Shown here one piece after another: positions 18,338 to 28,248 of a stretch of 64,000 bases of DNA; position 1 is the first letter of the stretch, and each line of letters opens with the position of its first letter. Both the position numbers and the translations under genes were made by a program. The notes beneath the pieces were generated by a model. That model made no database searches. It saw only the letters and a list, made by a program, of their open reading frames with translations, and was not told the DNA's origin. The DNA is from Ignavibacteria bacterium (GTDB lineage: Bacteria; Bacteroidota; Ignavibacteria; Ignavibacteriales; Melioribacteraceae), in the NCBI GenBank assembly GCA_016873835.1, contig VGVY01000002.1, forward strand, positions 1 through 64,000, given 5' to 3'.

Positions 18338-19257
18338 TTATCGCCCCCTTCGGTAATTTTAAGAAAATAATCTTCAAGAGAGCGGACTGGAACAACAGCA
18401 CTTACCGCAAAATCTTTTTCGACTAAAAATTTATTCAGTGCAGAGATTTCTTCTTTACTTAATTCAAATTGCATCTCTTTTTTATTTACATTTTTTAACT
18501 TTTCATGCCATTGAGATTCATGAATAATTTTGACTGCTTCATCCATTCTGTCAACTTCTACAGAAACGCTCATGAGATCGGAGTTTAATAATTCTTCTAC
18601 CGTTCCTTCTACTTGTGTTGACCCTTTATTAATGATAATCATTCTTGATGCAATAAGCTCTACTTCCCGTAAAATATGAGAGGAAAGAAAGATAGTTTTA
18701 TTTTTTGTTTTACTTAAGTACAAAATTAAATCTCGTATTTCTTTCATTCCTTGAGGATCAAGTCCGGTTGTCGGTTCATCTAAAATTATTAGCTCCGGGT
18801 CATGAAGCAATGCTTGTGCAATGCCGAGCCGCTGTTTCATTCCATGAGAATATGTTTTCACTTTACTTTTTGCACGTTTCGATAGTCCAACCAATTCGAG
18901 CATTTCCATTATTTTTTTGTATGAGGTATCACCACCGGAAATCTTGCCAAGTATTTCTAAATTTTTGTAAGCAGTCAAGTACATATAAAAATCAGGCTTT
19001 TCAACTATTGCACCAACTTTACGTAAAATCTTTTCTCGATTCTCTTTTAAGGACATTCCAAATATTTTTATCGAACCGGCAGTTGGTTTAATCAAAGAGA
19101 GAAGCATTCTGATTGTAGTGCTTTTGCCGGCTCCATTCGGACCGAGAAATCCAAAAACATCCCCACTATAAACATTTAGGTCAAGATTGTTAACAGCAAT
19201 TAATTTTCTGAAATTTTTTGTAAGACCTTTAACTTCAATTATTTTTTCTAAATTCAA
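18334..19257 (-). CDS. ABC transporter ATP-binding protein
   Basis: A 307-residue ATPase of the ABC-2/CcmA-like class. The motifs are complete: Walker A GPNGAGKST, signature YSHGMKQRLGIA, Walker B LIILDEP, D-loop GLDPQG and switch His in FLSSHIL. The 80-residue C-terminal extension after the core is typical of this subfamily. First gene of the exporter operon 19257-16789, overlapping the permease gene by 4 bp. Confidence 0.95.
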   Translation of the reverse strand: MNLEKIIEVKGLTKNFRKLIAVNNLDLNVYSGDVFGFLGPNGAGKSTTIRMLLSLIKPTAGSIKIFGMSLKENREKILRKVGAIVEKPDFYMYLTAYKNLEILGKISGGDTSYKKIMEMLELVGLSKRAKSKVKTYSHGMKQRLGIAQALLHDPELIILDEPTTGLDPQGMKEIRDLILYLSKTKNKTIFLSSHILREVELIASRMIIINKGSTQVEGTVEELLNSDLMSVSVEVDRMDEAVKIIHESQWHEKLKNVNKKEMQFELSKEEISALNKFLVEKDFAVSAVVPVRSLEDYFLKITEGGDK

Positions 19258-19329
19258 ACCGCACCAATTTTTTGTAATTAGACGTTATTTGTTATTTAAT
19301 GTTCTTATTAATTTGATTAGAAGAAAAAA

Positions 19330-21135
19330 TTATAACTGCTCATTAATATTATGTCTCTTTCCAAATAAACTATCAAGAGGAATATACTTAGCCAAAATAA
19401 ACGAAGGAACTGCAGCGATTATTAACCAAATGAAAAAGTACTGATAACCAATAGCTTGTTGAATTATGCCGCTAAACATTCCAGGGATCATCAATCCTAA
19501 TGTCATAAAAGCAGAAGCAAGAGCAAAATGAGAAGTTTTATAATCACCTTCTGAGATATAAATCATGTACATAATGAATGCAGTAAATCCAAATCCATAT
19601 CCAAACTGCTCTATGCCAATAGAAAAATAAATTAGATTAATATCTGAAGGCTGCATAAAGGCCAAATAAACATAGATAAAATTTGGAAGGTTGATTGATA
19701 TCAACATCCACCATAACATTTTTTTCAAACCAACAAAAGAAATAATATATCCGCCAATTACTCCGCCAATCAATAATGCAATTACTCCAATTGTGCTGTA
19801 ACCGAGTCCAACTTCGGTTGTTGTTAATGCTAAACCCCCAGAAATTTTTTGATCAAGTAAAAACGGATTGATCATTTTAATTATTTGTGCCTCGCTGAAG
19901 TTGAAAAAGAGCAGAAATCCAATGATGATTAAAATTTTATCTCTTTCAAAAAATCTGGTGAAAGCTCTTATAAATTCTTTTGCCGGAGTAGTTTGGTGAA
20001 ATGTTGCAACAGATTTATCTGTTACTGGCTGAGGAAGAATAAATTTATGATAGAAAAAAAATAAGAAAATTAAAATTGCAAGAACTGAAAAAGTGAACAA
20101 CCACGCAAGTGGAACTTTATCCGACTGTAATTTAAAAGTTGCCCCAGTATTTTTTTGTATAGTAGGATCAATTTGAATAACAGCAAATGCCGGTTTATTC
20201 CAATTCTTAGAATTGAATTTAAAATTATTTCCTTCAATAATATTTATTCCAGCAGTCCCTTCTAAAAATTCTAAGTTTACATCGTATTCTTTTTCAGCAC
20301 TTGGAGCTTTTGAAAGATGAAATTTTACAATTCCTATATTCCCAGCTAACTCATCCGAAATTGTAGTATCCGGAGGCATTAACTCGCTGGGAATAAAACC
20401 ATTCATCATGTTAAATTTTTTAGCAAAGCTTTTATAAAAATTTACTGATTGTTCTGATATTGGTTTTGTTCCGATTTCTAGAATAGTTGGATTCGCAACT
20501 AATTTTATATTTCCGGGTAAGGATTTTACTTCAGTGGTATCGACTTGAATGGTATTTTCAAAAAATTTTTCCGGATTAGCCGCAACTCTAAATTCAACGG
20601 GCTGTATTGTTAAATGAGTTTCAAGTTGTCCAGCTAAAATTATTAGCAAACCTTGACTGCCAATTAAAGCTGCTTTGTAAAATGCAGTTCTAAATCCAAT
20701 AAAAAAAGATTGTTGTTTTTCAGTTAATGCAAGCATATAAAAACCATCGGAAGATATATCAAAAGTAGATGAGCTAAAAGCGATGATCCAAAAAAATGCA
20801 AGTGTAAATTGAAAAAAATCCGGAGCGGGAATTGTAAGCGCTACTCCAGCCATTCCAGCACCAACAAATAACTGAGTAAATGTAATCCAAAACCGCTTTG
20901 TTCTTAAAACATCAATTACGGGACTCCATAATGGTTTAATCACCCAAGGCAAGTAAAGCCAGCTTGTGTAAAGTGCAATTTCGGTGTTGGAAATTCCCAG
21001 CCTCTTGTACATTATGACGGAGAATGAAGTAACAATAATAAATGGAAGCCCTTGTGATATGTATAAAGTTGGAATCCAGCTCCAGGGTGAATTTATCTTA
21101 ATCTTTTGCTGTCCGATTGATTTCTTGACTATCAT
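19330..21135 (-). CDS. AmpG-like MFS transporter with a large extracytoplasmic insert
   Basis: A 601-residue MFS carrier. The first half has PTLYISQGLPF, LYLPWVIKPLWSP and FDISSDGFYMLAL, which match the AmpG/muropeptide-transporter branch. AmpG-like proteins have 12-14 segments in about 430-490 residues. Here about 165 residues (roughly 172-338) between two membrane segments form a soluble beta-rich domain. The second half (FLLFFNFSEAQIIKMINPFLL, GFGFTAFIMYMIYIS) returns to MFS sequence. Possible substrate: muropeptides or sugars; not provable here. It is about 70 bp upstream of the ABC exporter genes on the same strand. Confidence 0.8.
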   Translation of the reverse strand: MIVKKSIGQQKIKINSPWSWIPTLYISQGLPFIIVTSFSVIMYKRLGISNTEIALYTSWLYLPWVIKPLWSPVIDVLRTKRFWITFTQLFVGAGMAGVALTIPAPDFFQFTLAFFWIIAFSSSTFDISSDGFYMLALTEKQQSFFIGFRTAFYKAALIGSQGLLIILAGQLETHLTIQPVEFRVAANPEKFFENTIQVDTTEVKSLPGNIKLVANPTILEIGTKPISEQSVNFYKSFAKKFNMMNGFIPSELMPPDTTISDELAGNIGIVKFHLSKAPSAEKEYDVNLEFLEGTAGINIIEGNNFKFNSKNWNKPAFAVIQIDPTIQKNTGATFKLQSDKVPLAWLFTFSVLAILIFLFFFYHKFILPQPVTDKSVATFHQTTPAKEFIRAFTRFFERDKILIIIGFLLFFNFSEAQIIKMINPFLLDQKISGGLALTTTEVGLGYSTIGVIALLIGGVIGGYIISFVGLKKMLWWMLISINLPNFIYVYLAFMQPSDINLIYFSIGIEQFGYGFGFTAFIMYMIYISEGDYKTSHFALASAFMTLGLMIPGMFSGIIQQAIGYQYFFIWLIIAAVPSFILAKYIPLDSLFGKRHNINEQL

Positions 21136-21375
21136 TGTTCCTTAATTTTAATCTTTTCTAGATTAAATTTTGTTTATTGCGTTCCAAAATATGTAAAATA
21201 GTGTGAAGTTAAAAGATAGATTGACTTCAATTAATTTAGTTGCTACATTTTAAATGACTGAACTTTTCAAATTCTGTCCTCTTAATGGAAGTCTTACTTA
21301 TATTGGAAAAATTGTTAACTCCTCCTTTTCTGCAAAATGTTGAATTGTCGCAAATAAAAAAATTTGGAGGTTATC

Positions 21376-21849
21376 ATGCCATCGAAAAAATTAAAAGAGT
21401 TTTTGGATCAGAACAAAGTTAAATACGTAACAATCAAACATTCTCTTGCCTATACTTCTCAAGAAATTGCCGCCTCAGCGCATATTAGAGGGAAAGATTT
21501 AGCAAAGACAGTAGTTGTTAAAGTTGATGGCAAAATGGTGTTATGTGTATTGCCGGCGTCTTATAAAATTGATTTTGAAAAACTGAAAGAGTTACTAAAA
21601 GCTGACAATGTTCGTCTTGCAAATGAAATGGAATTTAAAGACAAATTCCCGGAATGCGAAGTTGGTGCTATGCCGCCATTTGGAAATCTTTACGGACTTG
21701 ATGTTTACTCGGCAGAAAGTTTGGCAGATGATGAAGAAATTGCATTTAATGCCGGTACACATACAGAATTAATTCAAATGTCATATAAAGATTATATAAA
21801 ACTTGTCAACCCGAAGTTGATGAAGTTCTCGTTTCAAACAAAACTTTAA
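21376..21849 (+). CDS. ybaK: YbaK/EbsC-family aminoacyl-tRNA deacylase
   Basis: A 157-residue stand-alone editing-domain protein. Motifs: HSLAYTSQEIAASAHIRGKDLAKTVVVKVDG, then the Lys-containing core and EVGAMPPFGNLYGLDVY, which form the substrate pocket in the YbaK/ProX family. These proteins hydrolyse mischarged tRNAs, such as Cys- or Ala-tRNA(Pro). The ATG at 21376 is preceded by TTTGGAGG, which fixes the start. Monocistronic and divergent from the MFS gene. Confidence 0.85.
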   Translation: MPSKKLKEFLDQNKVKYVTIKHSLAYTSQEIAASAHIRGKDLAKTVVVKVDGKMVLCVLPASYKIDFEKLKELLKADNVRLANEMEFKDKFPECEVGAMPPFGNLYGLDVYSAESLADDEEIAFNAGTHTELIQMSYKDYIKLVNPKLMKFSFQTKL

Positions 21850-21940
21850 TATTATTTTTTGTTAAATTGATTTTAGATTCTATTGAACTTTTTTCATGTA
21901 AAAATGTTTTGTAAAATATTTAATTCTTTTTGGGAGAAAT

Positions 21941-22369
21941 ATGAAATTATATTTTAAATTTATCTCGTTACTGCTTATTACAAGCATGTTATTACTTACT
22001 GGCTGCAGTAAGGACGATAATCCTACTTCTTCTGAGGGCGATGCATTAGTTGGAACCTGGGTTCTAACGAAAATAATTTTAACCTCACTTGGCAACACTG
22101 AATTATCTCCGCAGACTGTTGGTTTTAGTGCCACTATAGTAATGAAAAGTGATAGGACATTTACTGCGAATTATAGTGATTCAGACGGTCCAAGTTCAGA
22201 TGCCGGAACATGGAGTGTGTCTGGCGGCAAGCTTACTTTAAAAAGTAATGATGGTACGATTGAGGAAACTCCTTATACACTTTCGGGAAATAAATTTACA
22301 CTTGAAAGGACTTTACAAGTTCCGACATTCGGTGCTATCCCAGTTAAAATGGAATTTACAAAGCAGTAA
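21941..22369 (+). CDS. Lipocalin-like lipoprotein
   Basis: A 142-residue lipoprotein: the signal peptide ends in lipobox LLTGC (Cys at residue 22), followed by SKDDNPTSSEGD. The mature domain begins LVGTWVLTKI and continues with TIVMKSDRTFTANY and AGTWSVSGGKLTLKS, the pattern of lipocalin-like Bacteroidota domains. Ligand unknown. It stands alone downstream of the YbaK gene. Confidence 0.8.
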   Translation: MKLYFKFISLLLITSMLLLTGCSKDDNPTSSEGDALVGTWVLTKIILTSLGNTELSPQTVGFSATIVMKSDRTFTANYSDSDGPSSDAGTWSVSGGKLTLKSNDGTIEETPYTLSGNKFTLERTLQVPTFGAIPVKMEFTKQ

Positions 22370-22385
22370 TTTTCTTCCAAGCTCT

Positions 22386-22474
22386 CAAGGACTGTTCCTT
22401 GGCAGCATAAAATTTTTTTAATATCGAATTAATGACACATTCATTCAATTTTAGGAACGGTCATAGACCGTTCC
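22386..22474. repeat. Paired hairpins between the lipoprotein gene and the dead synthetase
   Basis: The strong element is a perfect 9-bp stem with a 3-nt loop at 22454-22474 (GGAACGGTC, ATA, GACCGTTCC). It lies directly after the stop of the minus-strand pseudogene and after the plus-strand lipoprotein gene. A smaller stem AAGGA-CTGT-TCCTT sits at 22387-22400. There is no clear T-run, so a terminator is only one option; a dispersed palindromic repeat is another. Confidence 0.5.
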
Positions 22475-24473
22475 CTACGTTATATTCAGTGCAAAAATTT
22501 CTTCGACACACTTAGGATTTACCAGTCTTGAAATATCCCCAATTTCATTTTGAAGAAACGCATTCTTAATAATTCTGCGCATAACTTTTCCATTGCGTGT
22601 TTTAGGCAGATCGCTTACGAAATAAATTTCCTTAGATTTGAATGGTTTTCCCATTTCTTTTGCAATTTCATTTTTCAATTCGTCACATCAAATTTTTACA
22701 TCAACAGATTTATTTTTGAGAACGCAAAAGCTAATAATTTCATTTCCTTTTACTTCATGCGGAACTCCAATTACAGCAGCTTCAATTATATTTTCATGAT
22801 AAACTAATACAGATTCAACCTCAGCTGGACCAACTCTTTTGCCGGCAACTTTAATTGTATCATCTAACCTTCCTAGAATATACCACAATCCAACTTCATC
22901 AACTGCAGCAAAATCTCCGTGACCCCAAATATCTTTCCATCGAGACCAATACGTTTCAAGATATTTTTGATTTTTATTAAAAAAATCTGCGTGTCATTCC
23001 AATCCATGGTTTTTTGATTACTAGTTCGCCAACTTGGTTTCTAATTGATTCTCCATTTTCGTTAAATACATCTGCATCAATTCCTGGGCATGTATCGCTA
23101 AATGCTGTTGGCTTTAAAGGAAGGATAAGATTTCCCATAACAATACCACCGCTGATTTCAGTTCCGCCGGAGTAATTTATAGTTGGAATCTTTTTCTTTC
23201 CAACAATTTCAAAAAGCCATGTCCACAGAGCTGGATTCCATTACTCGCTTGTAGATGCGAAAAACTTGTGAGAAGATAAATCATGTTTACTTATTAGTTC
23301 TTCACCAAATGGACTCATCGTTCTAATTAATGTTGGTGAAACTCCGAGTTGAGTTATTTTATGTTTATCAACTAAAGCCCAGAGTCTGTCAATTTCCAGA
23401 TAATCTGGAGAGCCGTCCTAAATTAAAAAAGTTGAACCGGGCAATGTTGCGTCAAACACCAGCAAATGACCCATTATCCAGCCCATTTCAGTTATCCAGT
23501 AAATAACATCTCCCGGATGAACATCTGTTCCGAATGACATATCCTGAGCAGCTTTAATCGGAAAGCTGCAATGCGTGTGAACTGCACCTCTTGGCTGACC
23601 AATTGTTCCGGATGTATAAATCAACATAAGCAAATCTTAAGCAGATGTGTTTTCTGTTTCGCACTTATCAATTTGGGAGTCGATTAAATCACTCCATAAA
23701 TAATCTCGGTTATGTTTGAGGTTTATTTTTGTTCCAAATCTTTTTGAAATGATTAAATGTTTAACAGTAGAAACATCACTCAAGCTTTCTTCAACTATAG
23801 ATTTTAAGTAAATAATTTTTCCTTTTCTAAAAACTCCGTCTGAAGTAAACAAACATTTGCAGTTCGAGTCTTTCAACCTTTGTAAAATGGTACTAGCACC
23901 ATAACCAGAAAAGAGAAGAAGAACCACGCCGCCGATATTTGCAATTGCAAAAAGTGCAAAAATAATTTCCGGCGTCATCGGCATAAATAGAGCAACAATA
24001 TCACTTTTTTTGATTCCAAGCTGCTTTAATGAATTAGCAGTTTTATTAACTTGTCTATAAAGTTCTAAATAAGTGAATGATTTTGAATTGCCTTCTTCAC
24101 TTTCCCAAATAAAAGCTATTCTGTTTTGAACTGCTTCATTAATTATCCAATTATAAATACAGTTGTGAACGATATTCATTTCACCGTTAACGTACCATTT
24201 TGGGAACTAAATTCCATCCGTTATATCTACAACATTTTCAAAAGGTTTGTAAAATTGAATATCAAGGAATTCGATTTTAGAATTAGTAAATCACTCTATG
24301 TTATTTGTTGATCTTTTTATCAACTCATGAAATGAAGTGATTTTATAAAAATCCATAAACTGTTTGATATTGCTGCGGTTGATATACTCTTCATTAGGGT
24401 GCCAAACAATTTCACCGCCGAATTTTTGTTCAATTTCTATAGTATTCTTTCCAATTCATATGAACTCACTCAT
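22475..24473 (-). pseudogene. acs: Acetyl/acyl-CoA synthetase pseudogene (full length, seven nonsense codons and one frameshift)
   Basis: Joined frames give a protein of about 665 codons that aligns end to end with the AMP-forming acyl-CoA synthetase family: [98 protein letters not shown] and PKTRNGKVMRRI. In-frame stops lie at 24456-24458, 24291-24293, 24207-24209, 23637-23639, 23418-23420, 23241-23243 and 22688-22690. A one-base shift occurs in a run of seven A (22979-22985). The phosphate loop is also altered (TIGQPRG where TTGKPKG is usual). All three stop codons occur, so recoding is excluded. Gene order and length are intact, which suggests recent inactivation. Confidence 0.93.
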
Positions 24474-24685
24474 GTTTGAATATAAATAAAATATCAAAAA
24501 GTTTTGAAGAATTTGATAAGTAAAATAATCCCTAATGGGTTATTATTAATTTTGTATCTAGCAAAAGTAAAGATGGATTGAAAAATCACTAAAAAGTTGT
24601 TCAATTTTCCTTGTTTGGTGTTTTAATACTCAATAAGTTTCGAAGGTAAATTTTCAAATAATTATCGGTCACTTAAGGAAAAAAT

Positions 24686-25903
24686 ATGAGTCTCAGTCAA
24701 ATTGCAAGATCAATTAAAGCGTCACCCACTTTGGCACTGAATGAAAAGGCAGCGATCTTAAGAGAGAAAGGAGATCCCGTAATTCATCTTGGAGGTGGAG
24801 AACCAAAAAGCAGAGCACCTATGGATGCTCTTCTGGCAGCAGTAAATATGATTAATTCTGGTGAAGTTCGTTATGCACCAGCAGACGGAACGCCAGACTT
24901 AAAAAAAGCAATTATTCGTTATACTGAAGAATACTATCACAGAAAAGTTAAGCCAGAAAATGTAATTGCTTCTGGTGGTGCAAAACAATCGATCATGGTT
25001 GCAATGCAAGCAATATTAAATCCACAAGAAGAAATAATTTTTCCGGCACCTTATTGGGTTAGTTACCCAGACATGGCTAAACTATGCGGCGCTATTCCAG
25101 TTCCAGTACTTCCAGAAGACGGAACATTTTATCCACGTTTAAAAGACATTGAACAACGAGTTGGAAGTTATACTAGAGCAATAATTATTAACAGTCCGAA
25201 CAATCCTTCCGGTGCGATGTATCCTGAAGAGTTTATTGCTGAAATAGTTGAATTCTGCGAGAAGAAAGACATCTATTTAATAATGGATGATATTTATCAT
25301 CGTTTAGTTTTTGATGGAAAGAAACCGATATCAGCATTTGATTACACAAAAAAATCTGTTGAAGAATCTAAGTTGATAATTGTTAATGGTGTTTCAAAAC
25401 AATATGCAATGACTGGGTTTAGAATTGGCTGGGCAGTTGGTAACAAAAAAGTAATTGAAGCTATGTCCAATATTCAAGGGCATCAAACAAGCGGACCTTC
25501 TGTTTTATTACAGAAAGCTGCAGTTGGTGCATTGAATGGAATTCAATCTAGTGTTGAAAGTTTGAGAGTTACCTTAGAAAACAATAGAAATGTTTTAATC
25601 GGTTTGTTGAGATCTTTTAATGGTGTTAAAGTAACTCCGCCAGATGGAACTTTTTATTGCTTTGCAGATTTTAGTGCTTATGAAAAAGATTCTCAAAAAT
25701 TATCAAACTTCTTGATTGACAAGGTAATGGTGTTAACAGTTCCTGGAAAAGAATTTGGTCTTGATGGATATTTAAGAATAAGTTATTGCGGTGCGATCAA
25801 AGAAATTATTGATGGAATAGAAAGAATGAAGTGGGCGCTCGACCCAAACGCACCGAACGAACTTTATATTGGTGATAGAAAATTAGTGAGGGATTGGTCA
25901 TGA
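24686..25903 (+). CDS. Class I/II PLP-dependent aminotransferase (aspartate-type)
   Basis: A 405-residue fold-type I aminotransferase. Motifs: ASGGAKQSIMVAMQAI, INSPNNPSGAMY, IMDDIYHRLVFDG (the Asp contacting the pyridine N) and VNGVSKQYAMTGFRIGWAVG, where the Lys forms the Schiff base. The C-terminus has LRISYCGA with the carboxylate-binding Arg. It ends in a 4-bp ATGA overlap with pckA. An aspartate or related aminotransferase would supply oxaloacetate to PEP carboxykinase, which fits the coupling. Paralogous to the gene at 28249. Confidence 0.9.
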   Translation: MSLSQIARSIKASPTLALNEKAAILREKGDPVIHLGGGEPKSRAPMDALLAAVNMINSGEVRYAPADGTPDLKKAIIRYTEEYYHRKVKPENVIASGGAKQSIMVAMQAILNPQEEIIFPAPYWVSYPDMAKLCGAIPVPVLPEDGTFYPRLKDIEQRVGSYTRAIIINSPNNPSGAMYPEEFIAEIVEFCEKKDIYLIMDDIYHRLVFDGKKPISAFDYTKKSVEESKLIIVNGVSKQYAMTGFRIGWAVGNKKVIEAMSNIQGHQTSGPSVLLQKAAVGALNGIQSSVESLRVTLENNRNVLIGLLRSFNGVKVTPPDGTFYCFADFSAYEKDSQKLSNFLIDKVMVLTVPGKEFGLDGYLRISYCGAIKEIIDGIERMKWALDPNAPNELYIGDRKLVRDWS

Positions 25904-27546
25904 GCAAATATCTAGACTTCAACACCCCAGCAAGTAAACAAGCAATGGAACTTGCTTCAGATTTTAGATTGAAAAATCAAGGGATTACGCATCTTGATAG
26001 AGTATATTGGAACCTTCCAGAAGAAGCACTATATGAAGAAGCAATTTTCCGTAATGAAGCAAAACTTGTTAAAGGGGGCGCATTGCTGGCAAACACTGGC
26101 AAACACACCGCACGAGCAGCATCTGATAAATTTGTTGTTCGTGAAGAATCAACCGAAAAAGATATTTGGTGGGGCAATTACAATCGTCCGTATGCACATG
26201 AAAAATGGTCTCAACTTATTGGAAGATTTCATGCTTGGGCACAAGGTGAAGAATTTTTTGTTCAAGATGTTTACGCTGGAGCAGATCCTGATTATAAAAT
26301 GCCGGTTAGAATAATAACAGAAAAAGCTTGGCATAGTTTATTTGTCCGCAATATGTTTATCACAACAAGTAATAGGGATGAACTGAAAAATTTTGTTCCG
26401 GAGTTTACAGTTATTTCAGCACCCGGATTTAAAGTAGATCCAATAACAGACGGAACAAGAACTGACACAGCAATTATTCTAAACTTCGATCAAAGAACTG
26501 CAATCGTTGCCAATACACTTTATGCTGGTGAAATTAAGAAATCAATTTTCACTGTACTAAATTTTTTACTTACATATCAAGATGTTCTGCCTATGCATTG
26601 TTCTGCCAACGTTGGCAACAGTAGCGATGTTGCATTATTCTTTGGACTAAGCGGCACGGGAAAAACTACATTATCTGCAGATCCTAAGAGAAGATTAATT
26701 GGTGATGATGAACATGGATGGAGTTCTCAAGGAGTATTTAATTTTGAAGGTGGATGTTATGCAAAAGTAATTCGGTTATCAGAAGAACATGAGCCGCAGA
26801 TTTATTCTACTACACATCGATTTGGTACAATATTAGAAAATGTAGTGTTCGATCCAGTTTCAAGAAATATTGATCTCGATGATGATACAATTACAGAAAA
26901 CACACGATGCTCTTACCCAATTGAATTTATTCCAAATGTTATTGAGGATGGTTACGTTAGAACACATCCGAAAAATATTATATTTCTAACTTGTGATGCT
27001 TCGGGAGTAATGCCTCCAATTGCGCGATTAACTCCAGAGCAAACGCAATACCATTTCATTAGCGGATACACATCTAAAATCGCCGGAACTGAAATTGGAT
27101 TAGGTATTGAACCGCAAATAACTTTTTCAGCTTGTTTTGGTGGTCCGTTTATGGTTCGTCATCCTTTTGAGTATGCAGAAATGCTTAAACAGAGAATTCT
27201 AAAACATAAAGCGAATGTTTGGCTTGTTAATACTGGATGGGTCGGCGGAAGATTCGGTGTTGGAAAACGAATTAGTATTAAGCATACTAGAAATCTGCTT
27301 AATGCTGCGTTAGATGGTAAACTCGATAATGTTAAGTATAGGAAAGACAAATTATTTGGTTTTGAAGTTCCAATGAGCTGTCCGGATGTTCCGGAAGATG
27401 TTTTGTATCCAGAAAATTCCTGGGGCAGTAAAGATGAATATTGGAAAAAATATGACGCATTAGCAGCACGCTTCAATGAAAATTTCAAACTTTTTGTCAA
27501 AGGATGTTCGCAAGAAGTTATTAGTGCTGGTCCGAAAAGACTTTAG
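25900..27546 (+). CDS. pckA: Phosphoenolpyruvate carboxykinase (ATP)
   Basis: A 548-residue ATP-type PEPCK, the usual length. It interconverts oxaloacetate and PEP. Visible: MHCSANVG, the P-loop GLSGTGKTTLSADP, the metal-binding LIGDDEHGW, FNFEGGCYAKVI, ENTRCSYPIEFIPN, and the C-terminal VWLVNTGWVGG with RISIKHTR. The start ATG at 25900 overlaps the aminotransferase stop (ATGA). Gluconeogenic, or ATP-yielding in anaerobes. A terminator follows at 27571. Confidence 0.97.
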   Translation: MSKYLDFNTPASKQAMELASDFRLKNQGITHLDRVYWNLPEEALYEEAIFRNEAKLVKGGALLANTGKHTARAASDKFVVREESTEKDIWWGNYNRPYAHEKWSQLIGRFHAWAQGEEFFVQDVYAGADPDYKMPVRIITEKAWHSLFVRNMFITTSNRDELKNFVPEFTVISAPGFKVDPITDGTRTDTAIILNFDQRTAIVANTLYAGEIKKSIFTVLNFLLTYQDVLPMHCSANVGNSSDVALFFGLSGTGKTTLSADPKRRLIGDDEHGWSSQGVFNFEGGCYAKVIRLSEEHEPQIYSTTHRFGTILENVVFDPVSRNIDLDDDTITENTRCSYPIEFIPNVIEDGYVRTHPKNIIFLTCDASGVMPPIARLTPEQTQYHFISGYTSKIAGTEIGLGIEPQITFSACFGGPFMVRHPFEYAEMLKQRILKHKANVWLVNTGWVGGRFGVGKRISIKHTRNLLNAALDGKLDNVKYRKDKLFGFEVPMSCPDVPEDVLYPENSWGSKDEYWKKYDALAARFNENFKLFVKGCSQEVISAGPKRL

Positions 27547-27570
27547 TAATTGATAACAAATTGATGAATT

Positions 27571-27613
27571 GAGGTTGCTTTAATCTGAAATAACTAAGGC
27601 AGCCTCTTTTTTT
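27571..27613 (+). terminator. Rho-independent terminator after pckA
   Basis: GAGGTTGC and GCAGCCTC form an 8-bp stem with one G-U pair, around a 20-nt loop, followed by a run of seven or more T. It lies 24 bp after the pckA stop. Confidence 0.75.
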
Positions 27614-27688
27614 AATTTGTAATATGTTGTTTGAGATAGTAATTTACATTGTAATTGCATTATTGATTAGGTAGTTTTAATAAAAGAA

Positions 27689-28117
27689 ATGAGGAAAGAA
27701 TTGAAAAAGATTTTTTTAAGTGTTATAAGCTTAATAGTAGTATTGAATTTTGTATCATGTAAAGAAAGCTCAACAGATGTTGAAGTTCCTAAAGTAGATT
27801 ACAATCCAAATATTACAAGTAATGTTGAAGTATTTAAATATAACCTTACTGCAAAGTCAGTCTCAATTACCGATCAACAGACAATAGTCATAATATCGAA
27901 CTCAGTAAAAATTGATTTAATTGTTTCAGAATGGCAAGGCGGTACTGTTGAAGTTTTGGTAACAACTAAAACTGGTCAAAATATTTTTGAAAGAAGAATT
28001 CAAGCAGACGCAGTACAAGGAGCTTCTGTTAATTTACCAGCTTTATTAGATAAAGTTAAATTTACACTTGGTTCTTTTACTGGTAAAGTAAATTTTCAAA
28101 TAGCTACTGTGAATTAA
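27689..28117 (+). CDS. Small lipoprotein of unknown function
   Basis: A 142-residue lipoprotein. The signal peptide KKIFLSVISLIVVLNFVSC ends in a lipobox with the lipidated Cys near residue 24, followed by KESSTDVEVPK. The mature domain is about 100 residues, probably beta-sandwich. A TTG at 27701 preceded by GAGGAAAG is an alternative start that gives a shorter signal peptide. No family recognised. Confidence 0.65.
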   Translation: MRKELKKIFLSVISLIVVLNFVSCKESSTDVEVPKVDYNPNITSNVEVFKYNLTAKSVSITDQQTIVIISNSVKIDLIVSEWQGGTVEVLVTTKTGQNIFERRIQADAVQGASVNLPALLDKVKFTLGSFTGKVNFQIATVN

Positions 28118-28248
28118 TAGGTCTTATTATTTATCTAATTGTAGATTATTCTAACCATTCAAAAAATTCATCACAAACTTTTCTAATCTAATATTATATT
28201 AAATGCAAAGTTTTGTAAATTTTATAGTGTTTATTTTGGAGAATTGAG

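Noticed and set aside
18705-19091. A 128-codon open frame antisense to the ABC ATPase gene
   Set aside because: The opposite strand encodes a complete ATPase with all motifs; the antisense frame has no domain and no ribosome binding site.
22475-24473. Reading the broken synthetase as a recoded gene (stop codon read-through or selenocysteine)
   Set aside because: TAA, TAG and TGA all occur, there is also a frameshift, and other genes here use all stops normally.
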